A stretch of DNA of 64,000 nt from a virus, in the IMG/VR virus record IMGVR_UViG_3300027706_000007, positions 30,124 through 94,123 of that record; one strand, 5' to 3'. The position numbers were made by a program, and so were the translations under genes. The notes under the pieces were generated by a model, which ran no database searches, had not been told where the DNA came from, and saw nothing but the letters and a program-made list of their open reading frames with translations. Below are positions 35,185 to 42,981 of the stretch, piece after piece. Position 1 is the stretch's first letter. The number at the start of each line of letters is the position of its first letter.

Positions 35185-35281
35185 TGCGGTCGTCTTGGCT
35201 GCTGCGGCGACCGCACAAATGATGGCCCCTCTCGCCCGTGACGAACGTGGCCCCCGTGGCTGTTCACCTCCCCACGGGGGC
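35185..35281 (+). ncRNA. Candidate structured RNA with two GC-rich hairpins
   Basis: No open frame. Hairpin 1: TGCGGTCG (35185-35192) with CGACCGCA (35208-35215), perfect. Hairpin 2: GCCCCCGTGG (35250-35259) with CCACGGGGGC (35272-35281), perfect 10 bp. GTTTAAATAAC at 35154-35164 predicts a start at about 35185, the first base of hairpin 1. About 97 bases, GC-rich in an AT-rich genome. Confidence 0.6.
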
Positions 35282-35329
35282 AAAAATTTCCAAAAACCTT
35301 ATAGAGTGGATACTAGATAACTTGCGTAC

Positions 35330-35488
35330 ATGAAGAACGTAACTCGACGAAAACTTGCGCGCGCTGAAAAAATACTTGCGCAGTTCGCAGAAGTAGGAAT
35401 TACAGATGAAGAAGCTGTAGCCAGAGTGCTCAGAACGCGCGAGCGAGAGAGACGTGAACAAGATAAGCACGAAACGCGTAAAGAGTGA
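35330..35488 (+). CDS. Small basic helical protein
   Basis: 52 residues from ATG 35330, 27 bases after ACCTTATAGAG. Arg/Lys/Glu-rich (TRRKLARAEKILAQFAEVG and RTRERERREQDKHETRKE); continuous charged helix. Too short for automatic gene calls. Possibly DNA-binding. Confidence 0.55.
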   Translation: MKNVTRRKLARAEKILAQFAEVGITDEEAVARVLRTRERERREQDKHETRKE

Positions 35489-35495
35489 AAATTAT

Positions 35496-35753
35496 ATGCG
35501 TCATGTAAGACGGGTAGAAACAGAAGAATTAGGAAATACGACACGCGTCATAGTATTTAAAATTCTACAAGCTTTATCTTCTGCGGATACAGATATATCC
35601 GAAAACGCTTTTACCGCAATAACAGAAGCTTATCACGATTTCCATGTTAATGTTTTAACCATCCGCGGACGCGTGGGAAGCTGTCTGATGGAAGAATTGA
35701 AAAAAATTAAGAACGCGCAAAATCCCCGTCATACACTTCTTTTCTTAGCGTAA
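35496..35753 (+). CDS. Small helical protein, unknown
   Basis: 85 residues from ATG 35496, a few bases after the preceding stop. Helices VIVFKILQALSSADTDISENAFTAITEAY and a basic end. Converges with the minus gene at 35729. Confidence 0.5.
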   Translation: MRHVRRVETEELGNTTRVIVFKILQALSSADTDISENAFTAITEAYHDFHVNVLTIRGRVGSCLMEELKKIKNAQNPRHTLLFLA

Positions 35754-35935
35754 AAATCGATGTTAGTATAGGAATGTATTCCGCGCGTAGCCACAAACAC
35801 AATCTCGAAATCAAGCGGATTCCAATTTGAAATGCGTGAATAAATATAAAAATCGGCTGCTTCTAGTTCGTCTTCACGCATAAATTCCACTCGTTCCCAC
35901 GAGTTGCGCGTATATTCAGTTACGATTTCTATCAT
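35729..35935 (-). CDS. Small protein, unknown
   Basis: 68 residues, last of a minus unit 36396-35729. Alternating charged and aromatic residues (EYTRNSWERVEFMREDELEAADFYIYSRISNW). Confidence 0.45.
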   Translation of the reverse strand: MIEIVTEYTRNSWERVEFMREDELEAADFYIYSRISNWNPLDFEIVFVATRGIHSYTNIDFYAKKRSV

Positions 35936-35944
35936 TTAAATCCC

Positions 35945-36172
35945 CTAGATACTTGTAAAATCGCATTTTTCAGGGTCAAGTTTTAGTCTTATTATCTCTA
36001 TTGTTGCGTCTTCGATACTATGTACCACCCTTCTGTACATAGGTCTTATTCCCTTAAACTCAGTACAATATTCACAAAACCATCCTTCGCGACAAAGGTC
36101 GCTTCGTGTTTCTCCTCTTTCAGTGCGCCAAGCCTTTTCCACTTTAGCGGGGTAAGAAGGTATTTTTAACAT
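35945..36172 (-). CDS. Small Cys-containing protein, unknown
   Basis: 75 residues from ATG 36172, just after the preceding stop with GGGAG upstream. DLCREGWFCEYCTEFKG contains three cysteines. Unknown. Confidence 0.45.
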   Translation of the reverse strand: MLKIPSYPAKVEKAWRTERGETRSDLCREGWFCEYCTEFKGIRPMYRRVVHSIEDATIEIIRLKLDPEKCDFTSI

Positions 36173-36177
36173 CGTTT

Positions 36178-36396
36178 TTACATCTCCCACCAGCGTTTTC
36201 GCGATTCGCGTACATAATTCTTGTATGTTTTTTGGTATTCCCAATCAATTTCAAACGTGATATCGCGAATAAAACCTAAATTTAAATTGAACGCATATGG
36301 ATGCATAAAAATATTAATTTCGCGATTAAAATTGTCTTTAAGATATTTTCCAAACATATTAAAGCGTATATCTCCCACGCCAGTCAACCCAATCAA
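36178..36396 (-). CDS. Small protein, unknown
   Basis: 72 residues from TTG 36396 about 32 bases after the left arm of a symmetric TATA repeat. Ends in RESRKRWWEM. Divergently transcribed from 36506-36733. Confidence 0.4.
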   Translation of the reverse strand: MIGLTGVGDIRFNMFGKYLKDNFNREINIFMHPYAFNLNLGFIRDITFEIDWEYQKTYKNYVRESRKRWWEM

Positions 36397-36420
36397 TTTT
36401 ATCGCGTCTTTCCATACAAA

Positions 36421-36479
36421 CTCGTTATATAAAAATTTGAAGGCATTTCCTAAAATCTGCGCTAGCTTTATATAACGAG
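36421..36479. promoter_or_regulatory. Divergent promoter with perfect 13-bp inverted repeat
   Basis: CTCGTTATATAAA (36421-36433) and its exact reverse complement TTTATATAACGAG (36467-36479) each carry a TATA box, one per direction, 33 bases apart. They serve the genes starting at 36396 (minus) and 36506 (plus). Confidence 0.6.
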
Positions 36480-36505
36480 GCGCTAGCTATCTTTCGGTGA
36501 AGAAA

Positions 36506-36733
36506 ATGAGTGAACGCCCGTCGCACGACCGTGTTTCAAGAATTCTTGACAAACTCACAGAAGCTAAGGTTGACCAATATATCGCGGTAAAACAAAACGA
36601 AAAGGTGAATATGTCTCTCGCTGATACGGGTACCAAGCTGGATAAACTAACTCGTAACGTTATTGCTACATCATATGGCGCGCAAAAAGAAGAAACTTCT
36701 GTCTTAAAGGAATATAAACCTAAACACGAATGA
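36506..36733 (+). CDS. Small charged protein, unknown
   Basis: 75 residues from ATG 36506 with GGTGA six bases upstream. Helical SHDRVSRILDKLTEAKVDQY and a Lys-rich end. Transcript starts near 36500. Confidence 0.5.
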   Translation: MSERPSHDRVSRILDKLTEAKVDQYIAVKQNEKVNMSLADTGTKLDKLTRNVIATSYGAQKEETSVLKEYKPKHE

Positions 36734-36804
36734 AAGTTATACGCGAGATTTTTTTAGTTAACTTTATATAGCTTCCTCACTTACGGGGTTTAGAGGTGAA
36801 CAGA

Positions 36805-37206
36805 ATGAGCACGGGATGGAGAAACGTGTACCGAAATACGGGGCACAACCCATTACAATACTCGCCAACGGAACGTGTGGCGCGCGAAATTTTAATTGCG
36901 CTAGGATTTAAAGAAGGAATCGATTTTTCGCACGAATGACTGCCTAACGGGAAACCTATTCAGGTACGCGATTCGCGGGGGCGAGTCCATAACTACTATC
37001 CCGACTTTTACTTTCCGCGAGAAAAAATTGATTTAGAAATAAATCCAAATTTTCACGTGACGTACAAACCTTACTATTACAAATGCATAACACGGACAAA
37101 AAGACTTAAACGGCTGGGCATATCTGTGATTAACATACCGGTCGCAGCCAAGATAGACAGCGCAAAACTTAAAAACTTAATCGTGAGAAAGCTGCGCGTG
37201 AAATAG
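36805..37206 (+). pseudogene. Stand-alone EDxHD (Vsr-fold) endonuclease with an in-frame TGA
   Basis: Frame of 133 sense codons interrupted only at codon 45 (TGA 36937-36939), between FSHE and LPNGKPI. The frame does not shift: both sides belong to one restriction-fold domain: ER near the start, YYPDFYFPREKIDLEINPNFH, and TRTKRLKRLGISVINIP. The position would suit Trp (FSHEWLPNGK), one base from TGG. TATA AACTTTATATAGC and GAGGTGA precede ATG 36805, so it is expressed in form. Related to the intein's nuclease in fold. Degraded gene, sequencing error or stop readthrough are the options. Confidence 0.65.
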
Positions 37207-37220
37207 GGAGTTGAGTAGTT

Positions 37221-37445
37221 ATGCGTATTGATTCCTATATTTTGGCTAACGTCCTAGACATTCTGATTCAGCATCCTGAATTTGATAATGGTGATTGGTA
37301 TAATATGCTGAAGCAGGAAATCTGGATTTGGGCAAAAAATCATGGGGATATTATTCTTTTTGCGAATTCGGGGCATAAGTACCACACAAAAGAAATCTTT
37401 GGAGAATTTGAGCTAGTAGAACCAAATAAGGAGATTAGGACGTAG
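37221..37445 (+). CDS. Small protein, unknown
   Basis: 74 residues; GGGAGTTGAG just before ATG. Acidic/aromatic helix (LDILIQHPEFDNGDWYNMLKQEIWIWAKNHG). Downstream of the interrupted endonuclease, same strand. Confidence 0.5.
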   Translation: MRIDSYILANVLDILIQHPEFDNGDWYNMLKQEIWIWAKNHGDIILFANSGHKYHTKEIFGEFELVEPNKEIRT

Positions 37446-37494
37446 ATATTAACGGGATAATATAGAACAAAAGTTATGAACTATAAAGATTATT

Positions 37495-37516
37495 CTGGCG
37501 TTCAAAAGAACGCCAG
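37495..37516 (+). terminator. Perfect 9-bp hairpin with AAAA loop
   Basis: CTGGCGTTC (37495-37503), loop AAAA, GAACGCCAG (37508-37516). Strong hairpin in the 3' region of the preceding gene; may end its transcript or be part of the RNA region that follows. Confidence 0.45.
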
Positions 37517-37576
37517 CGGATAAATACACGATTGGGTAAAAGATGGATATATAAAAATCTTTCTCTCTGTTTTAGG

Positions 37577-37710
37577 ATTAGCCGATAGAGATAAATAAAT
37601 GCAATACATAAGAGAGTTGAAGGTGGAGAAGTAACAGGCTCCCGATTGCATTTATGAAGCGGCTTTCGGGAGTGGCTACGTCGAAAGGCGTGGCCCCGAG
37701 CCACCTTCAC
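37577..37710 (+). ncRNA. Candidate pseudoknotted structured RNA
   Basis: No open frame. P1: GAAGGTGG (37619-37626) with CCACCTTC (37701-37708). P2: CTCCCGA (37639-37645) with TCGGGAG (37666-37672). P3: GGCTACGTC (37674-37682), GAAA tetraloop, GGCGTGGCC (37687-37695), two wobbles. The P2 loop contains ATTGCATTTAT (37645-37655), the exact complement of ATAAATGCAAT upstream (37595-37605), an 11-bp pseudoknot. A TATATAAAA at 37547-37555 predicts a start near 37577. Function unknown. Confidence 0.65.
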
Positions 37711-37787
37711 CGTTGGCCGACTTAGTGGTACCTCTAATGAAATATATAGAACAAACCTTATAAGTCATAACTATAGACCTAGAGAAG

Positions 37788-38078
37788 ATGCGCTCAAAAC
37801 ATATAAAAATAGACTTACCGACTAAAAATAATATGGAATTAGTCTTGAGTGAATTAGAACTAAGCGTACACGCGAGCGTCCCATTTAGTCATTCTCTGTT
37901 CAAAGATTTTTTAATCGCGCTCAAAAGTATATATATGGTTTTAGATGATAGTGCATATCGTAAATTAAAAGGTATATCAAACAGAACAGAATACGTACTT
38001 CACTTACCTGAAGATTTAGGAGCGATTGGAACGAGCATGGAATGGGAAAATATTACGCGCAGAATAAGTGAATTGTAG
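37788..38078 (+). CDS. Small protein, copy 1 of a tandem pair
   Basis: 96 residues, leaderless after ACCTTATAAGTC. LKSIYMVLDDSAYRKLKGISNR aligns with VENIYIILDNDTSSKLFRGARR of the next gene. Confidence 0.55.
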   Translation: MRSKHIKIDLPTKNNMELVLSELELSVHASVPFSHSLFKDFLIALKSIYMVLDDSAYRKLKGISNRTEYVLHLPEDLGAIGTSMEWENITRRISEL

Positions 38079-38127
38079 AATAACGTTCATAAACCGCGCG
38101 TGCGTTCCGTGCGCCTCAGAAAAGAAA

Positions 38128-38385
38128 ATGTATATAGATTCGCCAATAGCTGATAAGATAGAATCTGCGATAAACGAAACAAAATTAAGTATAATTGAGA
38201 ATTATCCTGTGTTTGTTTCAAGCGCGCAAAAATACAGTGATACGTGGCCGCTCTATTTCAGCGATTTGTTTTTCAAGCATCCACTGGGGAGAAGGTTTAA
38301 GGATATAGTAGAAAACATATACATAATTTTGGATAACGATACGAGTTCTAAATTATTTAGAGGCGCGCGCAGAAATCGCGAATAG
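38128..38385 (+). CDS. Small protein, copy 2 of a tandem pair
   Basis: 85 residues from ATG 38128, chosen because the alignment with the copy upstream begins there; a GTG at 38068 in the previous stop would add 20 residues. Paralogue of 37788-38078. Confidence 0.45.
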   Translation: MYIDSPIADKIESAINETKLSIIENYPVFVSSAQKYSDTWPLYFSDLFFKHPLGRRFKDIVENIYIILDNDTSSKLFRGARRNRE

Positions 38386-38473
38386 GATGACAGAATATGG
38401 TACATAAAGTGCGTAAAAATGGAAAAATTTAGTTTGGGAATAGATGTACTGGGATGCGAAATGGTGATAAGCC

Positions 38474-38710
38474 ATGGAATGTAAAGTACGTAAAATTGAA
38501 AAAATTCACGCGAAAATAGTTAACGCGAAAGAGGAAATGGAGGCAGACTTTAAACGCAACTACATCTTAGAGCGTCCTCGGTGGTCAGGCTTCTATAATA
38601 TGCAGAGCGCTTTGTCGTTGCTTATAAAGACTGTGTACGGTTTTGCGCGAGATGAAGCTGAAAATCGCGCAGAAAGAGAACTCAGAGACGCGGGGTACGA
38701 CAAACCATGA
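38474..38710 (+). CDS. Small protein, copy 1 of a tandem pair
   Basis: 78 residues, GGTGA before ATG. IEKIHAKIVNAKEEMEADFKRN, SGFYNMQSALSLLIKTVYGFARDEAE; overlaps the next gene (ATGA). Confidence 0.55.
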   Translation: MECKVRKIEKIHAKIVNAKEEMEADFKRNYILERPRWSGFYNMQSALSLLIKTVYGFARDEAENRAERELRDAGYDKP

Positions 38711-38913
38711 AATGTAAACTACTCATAACCGAAAAAATTAACGCGCAAATAGATGACGCGAGAGAAAAGATAGAATTCGAACTCTCGCGCTACATCTCGC
38801 AACACTGGGTAGGGTCGGGTTTCTATATTATGCAGAGCGAGTTTTCGTTTCTCGTGCGAACGATATACGGATTCGTGAGATATGAAACTGAAAAATGCGC
38901 GGAAAAGAATTAA
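38707..38913 (+). CDS. Small protein, copy 2 of a tandem pair
   Basis: 68 residues. TEKINAQIDDAREKIEFELSR and GSGFYIMQSEFSFLVRTIYGFVRYETEK align along their length with the previous gene, from which it starts in the stop codon. Confidence 0.55.
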   Translation: MKCKLLITEKINAQIDDAREKIEFELSRYISQHWVGSGFYIMQSEFSFLVRTIYGFVRYETEKCAEKN

Positions 38914-38918
38914 GAGAT

Positions 38919-39002
38919 ATGGAAAGGAAACCATGGCTCGCTATGCTAGTAAAAAGTGAGCGTATCGCAGATAAAGTATTCCGCGCGCTACGGGGTTTAT
39001 AA
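38919..39002 (+). CDS. Very short possible gene
   Basis: 27 codons from ATG 38919. Too short to judge; may be a decayed copy. The stretch 39003-39106 holds a TATA-like CTTAAATAAAG (39024) and scattered GC-rich bases, but no clear structure was resolved. Confidence 0.2.
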   Translation: MERKPWLAMLVKSERIADKVFRALRGL

Positions 39003-39106
39003 GTTTAGCACAAAAAATTAGCGCTTAAATAAAGACGGGTAACGTTGCGGCGCACTCGCGGCACACACTGTTTCATGTTTCATATCCGCGTCTCATGCCC
39101 GCGCGT

Positions 39107-39346
39107 TTATATGTTTTGTATTTCCCTTACAGAAACACTCACGGGGCCGAGCGCGCTCGCACGGCCGTAATTGAGAATGAGAGCATAGCGAGAATCGAGC
39201 CACACTATATCACTTTCGCCATCGCGCACTTCAACTTTATATCCGAGTTTATCGAATAGTTCACTTAAACGAAAAAGCACTTTCATTCGACGCTCGTATT
39301 CCGCTACCTGTTTTTTGTTTGGCGCGCCCGAATTTTCCGTACTCAT
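39107..39346 (-). CDS. Small charged protein, unknown
   Basis: 79 residues; TATA CTTTTATATAGCG and GGTGA before ATG 39346. Helical N-terminal half, then strand-rich end. Confidence 0.5.
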   Translation of the reverse strand: MSTENSGAPNKKQVAEYERRMKVLFRLSELFDKLGYKVEVRDGESDIVWLDSRYALILNYGRASALGPVSVSVREIQNI

Positions 39347-39403
39347 ATATAGGTCACCGGCTCCTTATGCGAGAACGCGCTATATAAAAGTTTATTAGAA
39401 AAT

Positions 39404-39640
39404 TTAAAGGAGACTACCTATATCCGCGTTATCTATATAGACTGCTTCGAAACCAGCATCACGTGTATATGCGCGTATCATAACATACCCGTGTTGTGCG
39501 CTTTCGGCTAAAGCAGTCTCCGCGAAAAACAACCCAACAGAAGAAACAAAAAATCGCGCGCTGTCAAGACGGCCGGTAAACATCAATCCGCGCAAATTCC
39601 GAGTAATATTATTGTCCGTGGTGAGTATTTCGCATTTCAT
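39404..39640 (-). CDS. Small protein, unknown
   Basis: 78 residues with its own TATA (CTTTTATATAGTTC). Beta-like; ends AVYIDNADIGSLL. Confidence 0.45.
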   Translation of the reverse strand: MKCEILTTDNNITRNLRGLMFTGRLDSARFFVSSVGLFFAETALAESAQHGYVMIRAYTRDAGFEAVYIDNADIGSLL

Positions 39641-39692
39641 GGTGAGAGATATATTATCGCGAACTATATAAAAGTTTAGCCAAAATCATATT

Positions 39693-39923
39693 CTAAAGCG
39701 CGCGCGAGAAAAGATAAAGAAAGCGCAACGTAGCAATGTCTAATGCATCAGAACCGCTAAGTCGTCCGTACGAAAATAGGTTTATATCTCCAATTATCCA
39801 TTCTAAGTGCGGAATACTTATTGAATCAAAAACTGCAGGCATTTCTAGCATATCTACGCGCAACGCTGTGAGCGCTTGTTTTACGCGGAAATCTAACTTT
39901 ACTACACGAACGCCTGATGTCAA
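39693..39923 (-). CDS. Small protein, copy 1 of a tandem pair
   Basis: 76 residues. VRVVKLDFRVKQALTALRVDMLEM, IPHLEWIIGDINLFSYGRL, ATLRFLYLFS; paralogue of the next gene. Confidence 0.5.
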   Translation of the reverse strand: MTSGVRVVKLDFRVKQALTALRVDMLEMPAVFDSISIPHLEWIIGDINLFSYGRLSGSDALDIATLRFLYLFSRAL

Positions 39924-39930
39924 AATAAAG

Positions 39931-40167
39931 TCACATATCTACAGACGCGAGATTGTAAAGAAAGCGCAACTTAGTTGCATCTGATAGATAGCTCCTGTTA
40001 CTTAGTATAGAATACGTAAATAAATCTATGTCCTCGATAAAATTTTCTAGGCGGGGAATGTTCTGCGCGCCAAAACCTCTATACATTTCTCGCGCTCCCA
40101 CAAGTAACTCTCTGAGTTTTTGCCCTATGCGAGAATCTAACTCTACCACACGAGCATCCGATTTCAT
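39931..40167 (-). CDS. Small protein, copy 2 of a tandem pair
   Basis: 78 residues from ATG 40167, 27 bases after TTTTATATAG. ARVVELDSRIGQKLRELLVGAREM, IPRLENFIEDIDLFTYSIL, ATKLRFLYN; aligned with 39693-39923. Confidence 0.55.
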   Translation of the reverse strand: MKSDARVVELDSRIGQKLRELLVGAREMYRGFGAQNIPRLENFIEDIDLFTYSILSNRSYLSDATKLRFLYNLASVDM

Positions 40168-40286
40168 AATAAGATACAATAGCGCAGACTATATAAAAAT
40201 TATCGAGAAATCAATACCTACGCGCTAGAGAAAAAACTCAACAACCTTTATATAATTATCAAAACTAACGGGGCAGAGATAAGAAA

Positions 40287-40712
40287 ATGAAATCCAATAA
40301 AAAAAGTGAGCGCGAAAACGAATGGTGCGCGGAGTGCGGTAGAAGTGTAAATTTTGTGAGCGGAAATTATATAAATCGAATTCCTGAGTTTAATGACCCC
40401 GAAATAAGAAAAGGAATGGGCAGACGCTATCCCGATGGAGACTACATATGTTACGCGTGCGATGAAAACAATCCTAAACGAGAAGAAGTGGATATAGATA
40501 CAGGAATATGTAGCGAGTGTGGGAAAGAATTCAACCGAACGTCTAAAGGAATACTAATCACTTCACCGAAGTCCCGAGACGCGTTCCCGATTCAGGAATT
40601 TTGCTCTAAAAAATGTATGGATAAATTCTACAACTTGGGCAGCCAGCAACTTCGAATCACTCTAGACAAAACAATACTTGTTCGCGCGCTAGCAATGTTG
40701 TATAGAAACTGA
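40287..40712 (+). CDS. Zinc-finger protein, unknown role
   Basis: 141 residues, leaderless after CCTTTATATAATT. Two Cys sites: CAEC with CYAC (about residues 14-17 and 57-60) and CSEC with FCSKKC (about 75-78 and 105-110). Zinc-dependent nucleic-acid-binding or modifying role is plausible. Confidence 0.6.
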   Translation: MKSNKKSERENEWCAECGRSVNFVSGNYINRIPEFNDPEIRKGMGRRYPDGDYICYACDENNPKREEVDIDTGICSECGKEFNRTSKGILITSPKSRDAFPIQEFCSKKCMDKFYNLGSQQLRITLDKTILVRALAMLYRN

Positions 40713-40751
40713 ATAAACTTTATATATATTAGCGGGGAGAGATAAAGAGTA

Positions 40752-40931
40752 ATGACGAGAACAGAGTTGCGAAAATACAGGACAGTAGTCTGGCTGCTGT
40801 TCTTCAGCCTAGAGGCGACTCTTATAGTTCTCACCCTCAAGAATTCTCAGTTTGCGTGGCTTTTATCAATATGTGTCATGTCTTATTTCCCGCTACTATT
40901 TTATTTGGACGATTGGGGCGATAAAAAATGA
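40752..40931 (+). CDS. Two-span membrane protein
   Basis: 59 residues from ATG 40752 after AACTTTATATATATT; overlaps the next gene by 4 bases. Hydrophobic segments at about residues 12-29 and 37-51, acidic C-terminus. Shorter than usual gene-call limits. Holin-like by size only. Confidence 0.6.
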   Translation: MTRTELRKYRTVVWLLFFSLEATLIVLTLKNSQFAWLLSICVMSYFPLLFYLDDWGDKK

Positions 40932-41221
40932 TAGACCAGAAAAAATTAAGCGAAAAAGATGGGGGAGAGGTGGAAGCGTTCATAAAGAAATATAAAGGTA
41001 TGCGCTTTCACTGCTATGGTACGCACAAGAAAGGCATACCTATGACGCATGAAGCTAATACATTCTTCGGCTACGAGCACTCGGACGGTCTTGCCGATAA
41101 GAATGGTAAGCGGTGGTGGGTCTATGTATATTGCACTGAAGACGATTATGCGACCTCTTTCGTAAAACTACCTTTCTTGCTAGACAAAAAATCGGAGAGA
41201 GAAATATTGGCGCGTCACTAA
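40928..41221 (+). CDS. Small protein, unknown
   Basis: 97 residues starting in the stop of the membrane protein (ATGA). Central YGTHKKGIPMTHEANTFFGYEHSDGLADKNGKRWWVYVYCTEDDY is beta-rich with possible metal ligands (His). Confidence 0.5.
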   Translation: MIDQKKLSEKDGGEVEAFIKKYKGMRFHCYGTHKKGIPMTHEANTFFGYEHSDGLADKNGKRWWVYVYCTEDDYATSFVKLPFLLDKKSEREILARH

Positions 41222-41538
41222 AATTCTGTAGGAACGCCGTAGAAATCATACTTTCGCGCGCCGTCTAACGCGTGGCACGCATCATTGCCTTCAACGCGCT
41301 TGAGAACCAGATGTAAAGTCTCGTGTGTAATTAAGTGTACGAATAAATCACATATATCTTTCTCGCCTTCCGTGAGCGCGGGTACGTGTTTAGCCAAGTC
41401 GGTAAGCGCGTCGTCGTCAAATGTGCCTATATACATGGTTTCCAAATCCTTAGCGCGCCTAGGGTTACGCGCGAATACGGCCGCGATATACTTTTGTCGG
41501 TCAAATATGTTTTCAAACGGTTCGATATTCGTTATCAC
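41218..41538 (-). CDS. Small HExxH-type putative metallopeptidase
   Basis: 106 residues. LITHETLHLVLKR holds HETLH, a zincin-type HExxH, preceded by a helix EKDICDLFVHLI. No third ligand can be identified with confidence, but the size fits minigluzincins, which may act as regulated peptidases or only as folding motifs. TATA and GAGGTGA precede ATG 41538. Confidence 0.45.
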   Translation of the reverse strand: MITNIEPFENIFDRQKYIAAVFARNPRRAKDLETMYIGTFDDDALTDLAKHVPALTEGEKDICDLFVHLITHETLHLVLKRVEGNDACHALDGARKYDFYGVPTEF

Positions 41539-41638
41539 AGATTTGTCACCTCGTATTACCCTACGCGACTAAAATATATAAAGTTTGTTAAGTATCCGCT
41601 CTAACTGATGGAGAAAAAATATAAAAAACGTTGGCGCG

Positions 41639-42184
41639 CTAAGTTAAGAGAGGAAATGTAATTCCCGCTACTAGGTTCGCGGTTTTCTGAATCAGGATGC
41701 GCAGATTGGCTTCGATTTCATATTTCGCGTTGTCAAATGTTTGATTTTTTTGCGTGACGCGTGCAATTGCTACTACCCAGTTCAGTGTGTCGTTTTCGCT
41801 TTTGCCTGTGATTGTAACGCGATATAGCCACTCTTCATCGCCATGGAGTTTATGGTTTGTTTTTTCTACTCCATAGCCGAGTTGTACTATATCGTTTCCG
41901 TCTACGCTTTTATAGTCGTGGGGTTTGCCGTACGCGCCAGAAATATCGTACTTTTCCTCACCCTTACGTTTCATGTAAAAAATAAAGTTCGCTGCGAGAT
42001 ATGAAACATCATCGTTCCGTCCGGTGTTCCACTGATAGAATTCGTAAAGGTCGGGTATCACGGCACTTGGATAACCATCTGAATGTCGGTATATTTGCGC
42101 TTCCTCTCGCCACGTTTTCTTTTTGCCGTCCTGTGTCTTGTATTCCCCTTCTCGTACGAACAGAATTTGACATCTCGTACTCAT
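41639..42184 (-). CDS. Phage-type STRCQI/HSDGYP protein
   Basis: 181 residues. The N-terminus STRCQILFV and the IYRHSDGYPSAVIPDLYEFY segment match a widespread family of virus proteins with unknown biochemistry. GAGGTGAAAAAATG start context; promoter AACTTTATATACG upstream. Confidence 0.7.
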   Translation of the reverse strand: MSTRCQILFVREGEYKTQDGKKKTWREEAQIYRHSDGYPSAVIPDLYEFYQWNTGRNDDVSYLAANFIFYMKRKGEEKYDISGAYGKPHDYKSVDGNDIVQLGYGVEKTNHKLHGDEEWLYRVTITGKSENDTLNWVVAIARVTQKNQTFDNAKYEIEANLRILIQKTANLVAGITFPLLT

Positions 42185-42308
42185 TTTTTCACCTCGGCAC
42201 CTCTGATGCGCCAGACGTATATAAAGTTTGTTTTAAAAGTTGAGCGAGTAAAAAATCTGATAAATGTTTATATAGGATTGCTCGCTTCCCAAAACCGAGG
42301 TGAATGGA

Positions 42309-42509
42309 ATGAAAACGCTAGAAAGGGAATCGAAAAAGGATAATTACCTGTTCGAACTGTGGAAATTCCAGCGCGCGGGAAGAATTTATTACGAACTTGA
42401 TGTTACTGATACTGAAACTGAGAAGAAACAGAAACTTATAGTTCAGTCTCACGGGATGCTGGCCACGTTGGATTTTCTCCATGACTGGGACGTACAGGGG
42501 AGTGTGTGA
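42309..42509 (+). CDS. Small protein, unknown
   Basis: 66 residues from ATG 42309, seven bases after GAGGTGA. Charged with a hydrophobic centre. Promoter TGTTTATATAGG at about 42266. Confidence 0.5.
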   Translation: MKTLERESKKDNYLFELWKFQRAGRIYYELDVTDTETEKKQKLIVQSHGMLATLDFLHDWDVQGSV

Positions 42510-42512
42510 GGA

Positions 42513-42749
42513 ATGACTGATAAATCATTTCGCGCGAAAACAATAAAATATTACAAGCGATACTGTGGGCAGAAGCAATATTACCGTGATAGTGAAGCCC
42601 TAAAAGATGACCTGAAATTGCTTGAGAGTGATTACGAGCGGTATAAGCGAGATACTGAAACGCCGAGAGATGTACTCGAAGAAATTTTGACCGACACACA
42701 GAACCAAATACAAGCAATGAGACAGCTATTACAAGAAAGAGGTGAGTGA
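42513..42749 (+). CDS. Coiled-coil small protein
   Basis: 78 residues. Highly charged helix with heptad-like spacing (TEKY...LKLLESDYERYKRDTE...EEILTDTQNQIQAMRQLL). GTGAGGAATG start context. Possibly a dimer. Confidence 0.5.
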   Translation: MTDKSFRAKTIKYYKRYCGQKQYYRDSEALKDDLKLLESDYERYKRDTETPRDVLEEILTDTQNQIQAMRQLLQERGE

Positions 42750-42753
42750 GAAA

Positions 42754-42981
42754 ATGGAGGATATAGACATTTCTAACCTGTCAGCTAGAAAACACACTAA
42801 AAGTATCATACTTGCTGCCTTACAGAATGGAGATAATGTCATAAGAAATGGCCATTATATCGTAAATAATATAGGGATAACAACATACATAAGCTACGAA
42901 CACTTGACTCCCACGGAGTTACGCGCCATTGCAAATTACAAGCAATTTCAAGAACGTGTAAAGAAACACATATACATATAA
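42754..42981 (+). CDS. Small protein, unknown
   Basis: 75 residues from ATG 42754, eight bases after GGTGAGTGAG. Ends YKQFQERVKKHIYI. No match. Confidence 0.5.
   Translation: MEDIDISNLSARKHTKSIILAALQNGDNVIRNGHYIVNNIGITTYISYEHLTPTELRAIANYKQFQERVKKHIYI

Noticed and set aside
37577-37710. HDV-like ribozyme
   Set aside because: The strand order differs: the second strand of the long pairing lies inside the P2 loop, not after P3, and the 5' base is not G.
38919-39106. Fifth structured RNA
   Set aside because: GC-rich words present but no stable, long pairing was found by eye.
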